Of a stretch of 64,000 nt of DNA, positions 7,973 through 15,883 are shown piece by piece. Source of the DNA: Clostridium sp. CAG:964 (lineage in GTDB: Bacteria; Bacillota; Clostridia; Oscillospirales; Acutalibacteraceae). Every line of letters starts with the position of its first letter. Position 1 is the stretch's first letter. The stretch is taken from NCBI GenBank assembly GCA_000435335.1, contig FR891346.1, positions 37,569-101,568 of the forward strand. The letters are read 5' to 3'. The position numbers were made by a program, and so were the translations under genes. The notes under the pieces are model-generated. The model saw only the letters and a list, made by a program, of their open reading frames with translations. It made no database searches and had not been told where the DNA came from.

Positions 7973-9703
7973 ATGTATTTTAACGAAGTATTAAATAACT
8001 ATATAAATGAGCTGGGCTGTACCGCACAGGAGCTTGCAGAAAGCTCCGGACTGTCCGCTTCGTCGCTTAGCCGCTACCGCTGCGGCGAGCGTGTGCCGGA
8101 AATAAATTCAAAGGTTTTGGAGCAGCTGTGCGATGGTATTGCTGAGCTGGCAGGCAGACGGGAAATAGCTTCTATTACCGCAGGCGATGTTATGGAAAGC
8201 TTTGTAGGCTGTCCCGACATTATAGCCACCAACAAGCAGCAGCTGCGTAACAATCTAAATATACTTATTTCTGTGCTGAATATTAATGTTACAAGGCTGT
8301 GCAAAAGTATAAGCTACGACACATCGTCGGTGTTCCGCATTAGAAACGGTCAGCGTCAGCCGTCAGAGCCGCTAAAGTTTGCCGCCGGTGTTGCGGAGTT
8401 TGTGGCAGCAGAGTATGACAGTGAGGACGACAGAAAAATATTGGCAGAGCTGTTGGGCTGTACGGCACAGGAGCTGTCTGAGCAAAGTATTTGCAGCGGC
8501 AAAATAAGAGGCTGGCTTGTTGAGGGAAAAAGCAACGACAGCGAAAGAATTTCGGGGTTCTTTTCCAAGCTTAACGAGTTCGACCTAAACGAGTATATTA
8601 ATACCATTCACTTTGATAAGCTTAAGGTTCCTACCGTTTCTTTTCAGCTTCCAACATCTAAAAGCTATTTTGGGCTAAAGGAAATGATGGAGAGTGAGCT
8701 GGATTTTCTGAAGGCCACCGTCCTTTCAAAATCCGTAGAGCCTGTAACAATGTACAGCGATATGCCTATGGACGAAATGGCAAAGGACAAGGATTTTCCT
8801 AAAAAATGGATGTTTGGTATGGCTGTAATGCTTAAAAAAGGACTTCATTTGAATATGATTCACAATGTAGACAGGCCGTTTTCCGAGATGATGCTGGGGC
8901 TTGAAAGCTATATACCAATGTATATGACAGGTCAAATATCCCCCTACTATATAAAGGGTGTGCAGAATAATGTGTTTATGCATTTATTAAAGGTTTCGGG
9001 GGCGGCGGCTCTTACAGGCGAGGCTATAACAGGTTACCACAACAGCGGAAAATACTACCTTACCAAAAATAAGGAAGAGGTTATGTATTACAAAAAAAGG
9101 GCCAAGCAAATGCTAAGCTGTGCAAAGCCCCTTATGGATATTTACGGCGAAGAAAGAGCGGTTTCTCTTAATGCCTTTATGCTTTCGGACGCCGCCGTCG
9201 ACGGAAAAAGACGAAGTATATTATCTTCACCGCCTTTGTACACCATAGAGCCGGAATATTTAAAAAAGCTTTTGGAAAGCCGCTCTCTGTCCCGTGACAA
9301 AATAACAAAAATTTTAAATTTTGCCAAAACCCAAAGGTCAATCGCAGAAAAAATACTTGCTAAAAACACCATAGAGGAGGAAATACCGTACATTACCCAA
9401 GAGGACTTTAACCATCGCCCTGTGGCTATGAGCCTGTCGGGAGCGTTCTATAATGACGATATTATATACAGCTACAGCGAATATTCAGAGCTTTTAAGGC
9501 AGACGGAGGAGTTTGCAAGGATACATAAAAACTACAAAATAAAAAGGCTTAATAACAGAAATTTTATAAATTTGCAGATTGTTATTCACCACGGGGAGTG
9601 GGTAATGGTTTCAAAGGAAAAATCACCGGCAATACACTTTATTATACACCATCCAAAGCTTAGAGAGGCAATAGAAAATTATGTTCCCCCGCTTGTAGAG
9701 TAG
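7973..9703 (+). CDS. Large protein with two N-terminal helix-turn-helix domains, function unknown
   Basis: A 576-residue protein. Residues about 1-60 read as an XRE-type HTH (ELAESSGLSASSLSRYRCG, then ERVPE). A second HTH-like unit lies at about 85-150 (TRLCKSISYDTSSVFRIRNG, then RQPSE). The remaining 400 residues are soluble, rich in Lys, Tyr and Met, with no motif I recognise. The ATG at 7973 is chosen over GTG 7967 because GGGAGG at 7961-7966 gives proper spacing only for the ATG. The HTH order suggests a DNA-binding regulator; the C-terminal part could be a sensing or oligomerisation domain, but this is inference. It is a single-gene unit with an inverted repeat at its promoter. Confidence 0.75.
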   Translation: MYFNEVLNNYINELGCTAQELAESSGLSASSLSRYRCGERVPEINSKVLEQLCDGIAELAGRREIASITAGDVMESFVGCPDIIATNKQQLRNNLNILISVLNINVTRLCKSISYDTSSVFRIRNGQRQPSEPLKFAAGVAEFVAAEYDSEDDRKILAELLGCTAQELSEQSICSGKIRGWLVEGKSNDSERISGFFSKLNEFDLNEYINTIHFDKLKVPTVSFQLPTSKSYFGLKEMMESELDFLKATVLSKSVEPVTMYSDMPMDEMAKDKDFPKKWMFGMAVMLKKGLHLNMIHNVDRPFSEMMLGLESYIPMYMTGQISPYYIKGVQNNVFMHLLKVSGAAALTGEAITGYHNSGKYYLTKNKEEVMYYKKRAKQMLSCAKPLMDIYGEERAVSLNAFMLSDAAVDGKRRSILSSPPLYTIEPEYLKKLLESRSLSRDKITKILNFAKTQRSIAEKILAKNTIEEEIPYITQEDFNHRPVAMSLSGAFYNDDIIYSYSEYSELLRQTEEFARIHKNYKIKRLNNRNFINLQIVIHHGEWVMVSKEKSPAIHFIIHHPKLREAIENYVPPLVE

Positions 9704-9748
9704 TGTGCCCTTTAAATTGTTTAATTAATTTTATTTACGGCTAAAAAT

Positions 9749-9778
9749 AAGGGAGTTGACCGAAAGGTCAGCTCCCTT
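9749..9778 (-). terminator. Convergent terminator (mainly for the Dabb/phosphohexomutase operon)
   Basis: A 13-bp stem (9749-9761 with 9766-9778, one G-U) with a GAAA loop. On the minus strand it is followed by TATTTTTAG; on the plus strand the T-run is short, so it may act in both directions with unequal strength. Confidence 0.75.
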
Positions 9779-9848
9779 TGCTGTTGCTTGCAGTGTATTA
9801 TTGCAAATAATTATTTGTTTTTGTGTCTAAATTTATGCTTTGTTTTTG

Positions 9849-10139
9849 TTAAATTTCATAGTCTACAGCTACGCTTGCCTCAATTACACTGTGCATATGC
9901 TTTTTAACTACATTGCAGTGGTAGCTGTCCTGCTGGTATTCGTCCAGCTTTTGCGGGCTTTCCAGTGTTACAGTCAATATAATGTCATAGGAGCGTGGCG
10001 AGCCAAGAAAATCCCTGCCTACCTCAATGCCCTTTAGCATAGGTACATTGCCGTCCATTGACCTTAGTATATCTACTGTTTTGTTTATCATTTCGTCGCT
10101 GTTGTCCTTTAGCTTAAAGCATACTGTGTGTTTAATCAT
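9849..10139 (-). CDS. Dabb-domain (dimeric alpha/beta barrel) small protein
   Basis: A 96-residue protein of the stress-responsive alpha/beta-barrel (Dabb) family. It opens with the typical IKHTVCFKLKD strand and later has the LKGIEVGRDFLGSPRSYDI segment and the C-terminal SVIEASVAVDYEI. Members are small homodimeric barrels; many have no known substrate. The ATG at 10139 is preferred, with AGGTGG 8 bases upstream; the longer frame's GTG lies inside that ribosome binding site. The gene sits 28 bp after the phosphohexomutase gene and is probably cotranscribed with it. Confidence 0.85.
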   Translation of the reverse strand: MIKHTVCFKLKDNSDEMINKTVDILRSMDGNVPMLKGIEVGRDFLGSPRSYDIILTVTLESPQKLDEYQQDSYHCNVVKKHMHSVIEASVAVDYEI

Positions 10140-10167
10140 TTGATATTCCACCTTTTGTTTTAATAAA

Positions 10168-11670
10168 TTATTTTACCTCTAAACCGGAGCAGTTTCTAAG
10201 AAAAGCCATAAGCTTGTCTAAAATAATGTCAATACCGCCCGATTTGTTGCTTTCTACATTCAGCGGCATAATAGGGTCGTGTACGCTTAGTCTTAGCAGG
10301 AACCAGCCGTCACCGTCATTTTCTCCAAAGGATACACGCACACCCTCACGGCTGTCGTCTGCCAAAAGCCAGCCCGGCTGTGCTTTTGCATATTCCTCCA
10401 GCTCCTTAATTATTCTGTTGCCTGTTGCCCTAAAGTCGCTGTCGGTAATTTTAAAGCGGATTTCACGGCTTTCTACAGGCTCTTTTAGTGTAGCCGTTAG
10501 GTCAGATATATCCTTGCCCTGACTGCGAAGCTGAGCCATTTTTATAATTATCTTTGTACATAGGTACGCACCGTCATCAAGAAAATAATTTTCCCTCATA
10601 GCAGCATGGCCGGAGGTTTCTATTGCTAGAGGACAGTCTATACCCTCTTTGTTTAAACGAATTGCCTCATTAATAACATTTTTGTAGCCTCTTTTAAAGC
10701 GGTGGTGCTTACCGTGTAAATCCTCTTCAATAAAGGCTTTAAGTCCTGCCGAGGTTGTAGAGTCTGTAACTATTGTGCCACCCTTTGCGTTTTCTAATGC
10801 AATGGCGGCGGCTACTGCTACCAAACGGTTGCGGTTAATTTCGTTTCCTGCGCTGTCTACCGCACCGCCACGGTCAACATCGGTATCAAAGATTACGCCT
10901 AAATCTGCCTTGTTGTCAAGCACAGCCTTGCTGATAAAGCTCATAGCCACTGCGTCCTCCGGGTTTGGCACATGGTTAGGGAACATACCGTCCGGCTCTA
11001 GGAACTGACTTCCTGTTGTGTCTGCACCAAGAGGAGCAAGCACCTTGTCAGCATAAAAGCCCCCTGCGCCGTTGCCGGCGTCTACAACTATTTTAAAGCC
11101 CTCAAGAGGCTTGTCGTAGTTTTTGCTGTTTACGCCCTTGCATATCATATCTCTTAAATGTTTGCAGTACTGTGACATATAGTCTACTGCCCTTGTTGTA
11201 CCGCCGCTGCAGTTATCAACAAAGCTTTTATTCTCTGCATTTTCAAGCAAAGCCGTAATATCCTCCGACTCCAGTCCGCCGTCAACTGTAAAGAATTTTA
11301 GGCCGTTGCGGTTAAAAGGGTGGTGGCTGGCTGTTATTTGTACCGCACCGTCACACTTTAGGTCTACGGTTGTCATAAACATAGACGGTGTTGAAGCCAA
11401 ACCGCAGTTAAGCACCTGCACGCCGCCTGCCATCAGAGCCTTTTCAACCTGCTCCATAATGCGTGGGCCTGAAATACGGCTGTCACGGCCTACCGCTACA
11501 GTAAGCTCTGTACTGCTTTTGCCTGTTTTGTCACACAGCCATTTTACAAATCCCTTTGTAATGTCGGTTATAACCTCATTGGTAAGGTTTACGCTTTGTC
11601 CCTCTACACCCTCAGAGGCAACTCCTCGTATGTCTGTTCCGCTTTTGAATTGACTCCAAAATTTATCCAT
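10168..11670 (-). CDS. Phosphoglucomutase/phosphomannomutase family enzyme
   Basis: A 500-residue alpha-D-phosphohexomutase that would interconvert hexose 1- and 6-phosphates for cell-envelope or storage-sugar synthesis. SGTDIRG lies at 10-16, the catalytic serine loop TASHHPFNRNG has Ser115, the Mg site reads FDTDVDRGG (Asp262, 264, 266; the usual Gly between the first two Asp is Thr), the sugar-binding loop is ETSGH, and the C-terminal phosphate-binding loop is DSREGVRVS. Sugar specificity cannot be read from sequence. The promoter lies at 11706-11734. Confidence 0.9.
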   Translation of the reverse strand: MDKFWSQFKSGTDIRGVASEGVEGQSVNLTNEVITDITKGFVKWLCDKTGKSSTELTVAVGRDSRISGPRIMEQVEKALMAGGVQVLNCGLASTPSMFMTTVDLKCDGAVQITASHHPFNRNGLKFFTVDGGLESEDITALLENAENKSFVDNCSGGTTRAVDYMSQYCKHLRDMICKGVNSKNYDKPLEGFKIVVDAGNGAGGFYADKVLAPLGADTTGSQFLEPDGMFPNHVPNPEDAVAMSFISKAVLDNKADLGVIFDTDVDRGGAVDSAGNEINRNRLVAVAAAIALENAKGGTIVTDSTTSAGLKAFIEEDLHGKHHRFKRGYKNVINEAIRLNKEGIDCPLAIETSGHAAMRENYFLDDGAYLCTKIIIKMAQLRSQGKDISDLTATLKEPVESREIRFKITDSDFRATGNRIIKELEEYAKAQPGWLLADDSREGVRVSFGENDGDGWFLLRLSVHDPIMPLNVESNKSGGIDIILDKLMAFLRNCSGLEVK

Positions 11671-11705
11671 ATATAAAGCAATCCTTTCAAAATTAATATA
11701 GCTTA

Positions 11706-11734
11706 ATTATAACCTATGTATGATGATTTGTAAA
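11706..11734 (-). promoter_or_regulatory. Promoter of the phosphohexomutase-Dabb operon
   Basis: Minus strand: TTTACA (11734-11729), 17-nt spacer, TATAAT (11711-11706). Confidence 0.8.
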
Positions 11735-11772
11735 ACAAAAGATTAGCCCATACTTGCATATATAAACTTTCT

Positions 11773-11801
11773 TTGTAATTTTAAGTATTATGTGTTAAAA
11801 T
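11773..11801 (+). promoter_or_regulatory. Promoter of rsgA-thiN
   Basis: TTGTAA (11773-11778), 17-nt spacer, TAAAAT (11796-11801), about 30 bp before the start codon. Confidence 0.6.
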
Positions 11802-11831
11802 ATTACCATTATATAAAAGGTGGTAAATGCA

Positions 11832-12710
11832 ATGGCAAAGGGACTTATAGTAAGGCTGATAGGCGGATTTTATTATGTTGAGGCTGACGGAGAAATACTG
11901 GAGTGCAAGGCCCGTGGTGCCTTCCGCAAAAAGGGCTTGTCCCCTGTAGTAGGCGACTATGTAGAGGTAAGCGTTCCTCAAGAGGGCTACGCCGCCATTG
12001 AAAGTATATTTCCACGCAAAAATAAAATAGTGCGGCCTGCGATTGCAAATATAGACAAGCTTGTTATAGTTTCCTCGGTGTGCCACCCTGCACCTAACCC
12101 TTTTATTATTGACAAAATGACTGCTACAGCTGTTAATAAGGAAATAGAGCCGGTTATAGTTTTTTCAAAAACCGATTTAGCACCCGCCCATGAATACCAA
12201 AAGCTTTATGAAAACTCCAAAATACAAACCATAGCCTTTTCATCAAAAACAGGCGAGGGGGCAGAGCAGGTAAAAAAACTGCTTAACGGCAATATTGTGG
12301 CGTTTACGGGCAATTCAGGCGTAGGAAAATCGTCACTGCTTAATTATATTTTCCCACAGCTTAATATTGAAACAGGGGATATAAGCAAAAAGCTGGGCAG
12401 AGGCCGCCACACAACACGAAGCGTAGAGCTTTATAAAACCGACGGAGGCTATGTTGCGGATACTCCGGGCTTTTCCACTGTTGACCTTGAAAGGTACGAG
12501 ATTATTAACAAAGACCACATTGCACAGTGCTTTCCGGAGTTTGAGGAGTATTTAGGCGAGTGTCAGTTTACCTCCTGTGCACATATATGCGAAAAGGGCT
12601 GTGCAATACTGGAGGCAGTAAAGCAGGGTAAAATAAGCAAGTCAAGACACAACAGCTATGTTGAAATGTATAACGAGGTAAAGGATATAAAGGAATGGCA
12701 GAAAAAGTAA
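11832..12710 (+). CDS. rsgA: Ribosome small subunit-dependent GTPase A
   Basis: A 292-residue circularly permuted GTPase that acts in late maturation of the 30S subunit. An N-terminal OB-fold (about 1-65) is followed by G4 SKTD (112-115), G5 SSKTG, G1 GNSGVGKSS (160-168) and G3 DTPG (210-213), the permuted order typical of RsgA/YloQ. The C-terminal zinc site has Cys244, Cys249, His251 and Cys257. The ATG at 11832 is chosen because AAGGTGG at 11817-11823 is well placed; an upstream GTG overlaps that site. Its 3' end overlaps thiN by 16 bp. In many Firmicutes rpe lies between these two genes, but it is absent here. Confidence 0.96.
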   Translation: MAKGLIVRLIGGFYYVEADGEILECKARGAFRKKGLSPVVGDYVEVSVPQEGYAAIESIFPRKNKIVRPAIANIDKLVIVSSVCHPAPNPFIIDKMTATAVNKEIEPVIVFSKTDLAPAHEYQKLYENSKIQTIAFSSKTGEGAEQVKKLLNGNIVAFTGNSGVGKSSLLNYIFPQLNIETGDISKKLGRGRHTTRSVELYKTDGGYVADTPGFSTVDLERYEIINKDHIAQCFPEFEEYLGECQFTSCAHICEKGCAILEAVKQGKISKSRHNSYVEMYNEVKDIKEWQKK

Positions 12711-13324
12711 AAAGGTGCGTTATAATATGTGCGTCCCCATATTATCAGGGGGACTTTATTAAAAATGAAATACAAGAGGATGATTTTGTTATATGTGCCG
12801 ACGGCGGCTGCGATATAGCCAAAGAGGTTGGCATAACCCCAAGCCTTATTGCAGGGGACTTTGACTCCTCAAGGCTGACGGTGCCCTCAGGCGGCAATGT
12901 AATTGCTCTGCCTGTTGAAAAGGACGACACCGACAGCTTTTTCTGTGCCAAATACGCTGTAAGGCAGGGGTATAAGGATTTACTGCTTTTAGGTGCTACA
13001 GGCTGCAGAATAGACCATATGTATGCTAATTTTGCATTACTGCAGTATGTATACAGAAAGGGCTGCAGCGGAGTTATAAAAGACCGGCACTCTGCTGTGT
13101 ACTACACCGAAGGCAGTCTTACAATACACTGCAAGGGCAAAACGGTTTCTGTACTGCCTTACGGCTGTGCAAATGCAGAGGTAACACTAATAGGCTTTAA
13201 GTACAGGGCGGACAGGCTGAAAATGGAGTCCTTTTTCCCAATAGGCACAAGCAATATTGCCACAGAAGAAGGCTCCACAGTTCAGGTTCACAGCGGCGGT
13301 GTGCTTGTTATAGTAAACAGCTGA
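12695..13324 (+). CDS. thiN: Thiamine pyrophosphokinase
   Basis: A 209-residue enzyme that makes thiamine diphosphate from thiamine and ATP. The family signatures CADGG, the GDFDS loop, DDTDS and GATGCRIDHM are all present in the N-terminal half, and the C-terminal half has the beta-rich thiamine-binding part with EGSTVQVHSGG. Length is normal for the Firmicute enzyme. It begins inside the last codons of rsgA, so the two are probably translationally coupled. No TPP riboswitch is seen before the operon. Confidence 0.93.
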   Translation: MAEKVKRCVIICASPYYQGDFIKNEIQEDDFVICADGGCDIAKEVGITPSLIAGDFDSSRLTVPSGGNVIALPVEKDDTDSFFCAKYAVRQGYKDLLLLGATGCRIDHMYANFALLQYVYRKGCSGVIKDRHSAVYYTEGSLTIHCKGKTVSVLPYGCANAEVTLIGFKYRADRLKMESFFPIGTSNIATEEGSTVQVHSGGVLVIVNS

Positions 13325-13486
13325 AAGCAAACACAAAAGAGCTTATTTAATATATTGATAACAGGGGTAATACCTAAAGAATCAAATATATTTGAAAATT
13401 ACCGCTACACCCTAAAGCGGCAAATGTATTTAATAATTAAATATTTCAACAGGGTTAAAAAACCGCACAGTTAAAAACTTTAGAAA

Positions 13487-13535
13487 AAGGGCGTTGTACC
13501 AAGCTGCTTTGCAAGCAACAGGTACAACGCCCCTT
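13487..13535 (-). terminator. Terminator of the pyrK-pyrD-ruvX operon
   Basis: A stem of at least 12 bp pairs 13489-13500 with 13521-13532; on the minus strand it is followed by CCTTTTTCT. Between thiN and this point (13325-13486) I see nothing else. Confidence 0.8.
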
Positions 13536-13563
13536 GTGTTATGCTTAATTATGCTTTATGTTA

Positions 13564-13986
13564 TTATATTCTTTGATTTTTCCGCTTGTTCAGGTAGTCC
13601 TCTAAAATTATGGTTGCCGACAGAGTGTCTACTGCCTGCTTTCTCTTTTTACCACGGGTATCGGTTGCATTTAAAAAGCTGTGTGCTGTTATGGTGGTTC
13701 CTCTTTCGTCCTGCATATCTACAGGCAAACCGCATTTTTCGCTTAACAGCTGAGCAAAGGCTCTTGCGTTTTGTGCACTTTCGCCCTCTGTGCCGTCCAT
13801 ATTTTTCGGTAAGCCTACAACAAGTTTTTCAGCTTTTCGCTGTACTGCATATTCCGCAATTTTGTCGGCTACACGCTCAAGGCTTCTGTCTGTAATTGTT
13901 CCTATAGGTGAGGCAAGCATTTCGTCCTTGTCGCATATTGCAACGCCTGTTCTTGCCTTGCCTAAATCTACTGCCAATATTACCAT
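13564..13986 (-). CDS. ruvX: YqgF/RuvX family RNase H-fold nuclease
   Basis: A 140-residue member of the YqgF family, which has an RNase H-like fold and is linked to Holliday junction resolution and to pre-16S rRNA 5' maturation. The first strand ILAVDLGKARTGVAIC carries the catalytic Asp, VVGLPKNMDG carries the second site, and DERGTTITAHSFL the third. Length is normal. It follows pyrD by 7 bp in the same operon, an unusual partner that probably reflects chance operon membership. Confidence 0.93.
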   Translation of the reverse strand: MVILAVDLGKARTGVAICDKDEMLASPIGTITDRSLERVADKIAEYAVQRKAEKLVVGLPKNMDGTEGESAQNARAFAQLLSEKCGLPVDMQDERGTTITAHSFLNATDTRGKKRKQAVDTLSATIILEDYLNKRKNQRI

Positions 13987-13993
13987 AGCTCTA

Positions 13994-14905
13994 TCACCAA
14001 GGCTTTATGGTTTTTGTAAGCTCGGTTACTGACTTCATTCCCTTGCTGTCCAAAAATTCGTTTAGTCCCTTGTTAATTTTTACAGGTGCATATGGGTCTT
14101 TAAACAATATTGTACCTATTTGCAGTGCTGCAGCACCGGCAATAAGCATTTCTGCGGCGTCCTGCCAAGTGGATATGCCGCCCATACCGATAATAGGTAT
14201 GCTTACAGCCTGTGCCACCTGGTAAACCATTCTTACAGCTACAGGGAACACAGCCGGGCCTGAAAGTCCGCCGGTGTTGTTCCTTATTATAGGTCTGCCT
14301 GTGTTAATATCTATACGCATACCTGTAAGGGTGTTTATCATTGAAATAGCGTCGGCACCCTCTGCCTCGGCAGCTTGTGCAATAGACACAATGTCCGTTA
14401 CATTTGGCGACAGCTTAATAATCAACGGCTTTTTGCAGTATTTCCTTACAGCCTTTGTAATAGCTCCTACGCTTTCACAGGAGGTGCCAAACTGCACACC
14501 GCCGCTTTTAACATTAGGGCAGGAGATATTAAGCTCTATCATATCTACTGCCGTATCAGAAAGCTTTTCAGCCATTTTGCAGTAGTCGTCGTAGCTGTTG
14601 CCGGCTATATTGGCTATAATAACGGTGCCTTGCTCCCGTAGCCACGGCAAGTCCTCTTTAACAAAATGGTCAACGCCCGGGTTTTGAAGTCCTACTGCAT
14701 TAAGTATTCCCGACGGTGTTTCTGCAATTCGTGGGGCAGGGTTGCCCGGACGGGCCTGCAGTGTTATGCCCTTGCAGGAAATGCCACCAAGAGTAGACAA
14801 AGGGTAAAACTCACTGTACTCTCTGCCAAAGCCAAATGTACCCGAAGCGGCTATAAGAGGGTTATTAAACTCTACGCCGGCTATACTTACCTTTAAATCT
14901 GCCAT
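13994..14905 (-). CDS. pyrD: Dihydroorotate dehydrogenase B, catalytic subunit
   Basis: A 303-residue class 1B dihydroorotate dehydrogenase, FMN-dependent, oxidising dihydroorotate to orotate in pyrimidine synthesis with electrons passed through PyrK to NAD. PLIAASGTFGFG opens the barrel, NAVGLQNPG follows, ELNISCPNVK carries the base catalyst loop (Cys), and IIGMGGIS near the C-terminus binds FMN phosphate. The ATG at 14905 overlaps the pyrK stop (TAATG), so the subunits are coupled; the longer TTG start at 14911 is less likely. No other pyr genes are in the window. Confidence 0.96.
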   Translation of the reverse strand: MADLKVSIAGVEFNNPLIAASGTFGFGREYSEFYPLSTLGGISCKGITLQARPGNPAPRIAETPSGILNAVGLQNPGVDHFVKEDLPWLREQGTVIIANIAGNSYDDYCKMAEKLSDTAVDMIELNISCPNVKSGGVQFGTSCESVGAITKAVRKYCKKPLIIKLSPNVTDIVSIAQAAEAEGADAISMINTLTGMRIDINTGRPIIRNNTGGLSGPAVFPVAVRMVYQVAQAVSIPIIGMGGISTWQDAAEMLIAGAAALQIGTILFKDPYAPVKINKGLNEFLDSKGMKSVTELTKTIKPW

Positions 14906-15660
14906 TACCAAACAACCTCCTCAGCATTATATACAGGGCCTTTTTTACATACATGGCTGTGCTCTACATTGCCGTCTTTATCAAGTGTTTTGCAGGCACA
15001 TACTAAGCAAGCCCCTATGCCACAGCCCATTCTTTCTTCAAGCGAAACCTGACAAGGGGTGTTATGCTCCTTGCATATTGCCGCCAGTGCTTTAAGCATA
15101 GGCGTAGGGCCGCAGGAGCATACCATATCCACCTCATCAATAACATTCTTTAAAATATCGGTTGTAAAGCCGTGAATACCATAGCTGCCGTCGTCTGTTG
15201 CTACATACACCTTGCTGCAGACAGACTTAAAATCCTCCTCAAGTATTACGGCGTCTTTATTTCTAAAGCCCAGTATTGCTACGGCGTTATCAGCCTGTTT
15301 GGCACTGTACAGCATAGGAGGCACACCTATGCCGCCGCCTACAAAGGCTATTTTCTTGCCCTTAGGAATGGTAAAGCCGTGGCCTAAGGGTGCTAAAATG
15401 TCGATATTTTCTCCAACCTTAGCTTCCGAAAGTATCTGCGTACCCTCGCCTTTAATCTGGAAAACTATTCTAAGTGTTTGGTCGGTTGCGTCACATATGG
15501 ATATAGGTCTGCGCAGTGTTTTGCCCGGAACGGCAATGTGGGCAAACTGCCCTGCCTCTGCCTTTTGTGCCAGCTGTGGACATTCTATTACAAAGTCAAA
15601 AATGCCTTTTGCAATTTCTTCGCTTTTTATCAGCCTTGCATTACATACATCGTACTTCAT
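14905..15660 (-). CDS. pyrK: Dihydroorotate dehydrogenase B, electron transfer subunit
   Basis: A 251-residue FAD and [2Fe-2S] protein of the ferredoxin reductase fold that passes electrons from PyrD to NAD+. RRPISI is the FAD-binding motif, FVGGGIGVPPM the NAD-binding loop, and the C-terminal cluster ligands are in CGIGACLVCACKT with a final Cys in HVCKKGP. GGAGG lies 12 bp before the ATG. It is first in the pyrK-pyrD-ruvX operon. No PyrR-binding leader is recognisable in the 210-bp region upstream. Confidence 0.95.
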   Translation of the reverse strand: MKYDVCNARLIKSEEIAKGIFDFVIECPQLAQKAEAGQFAHIAVPGKTLRRPISICDATDQTLRIVFQIKGEGTQILSEAKVGENIDILAPLGHGFTIPKGKKIAFVGGGIGVPPMLYSAKQADNAVAILGFRNKDAVILEEDFKSVCSKVYVATDDGSYGIHGFTTDILKNVIDEVDMVCSCGPTPMLKALAAICKEHNTPCQVSLEERMGCGIGACLVCACKTLDKDGNVEHSHVCKKGPVYNAEEVVW

Positions 15661-15883
15661 ACAGTTTTAACCTCCAAGGTATTATTTAAAGTAAGTATAA
15701 CACAAATACAGACATTTCCACAATGAGAATATGTAATTTTTGTCGTATTATTAATTTTTATGTTTATGTTAAAAATATAATGGGATTTGTTTTCAATATA
15801 TTAAAAATTATAACCGTTAATTATGTTGAAATATAAAGAAAAAACTGGTATCATATTATATATAACTAAAAATGGGTGAGTAT

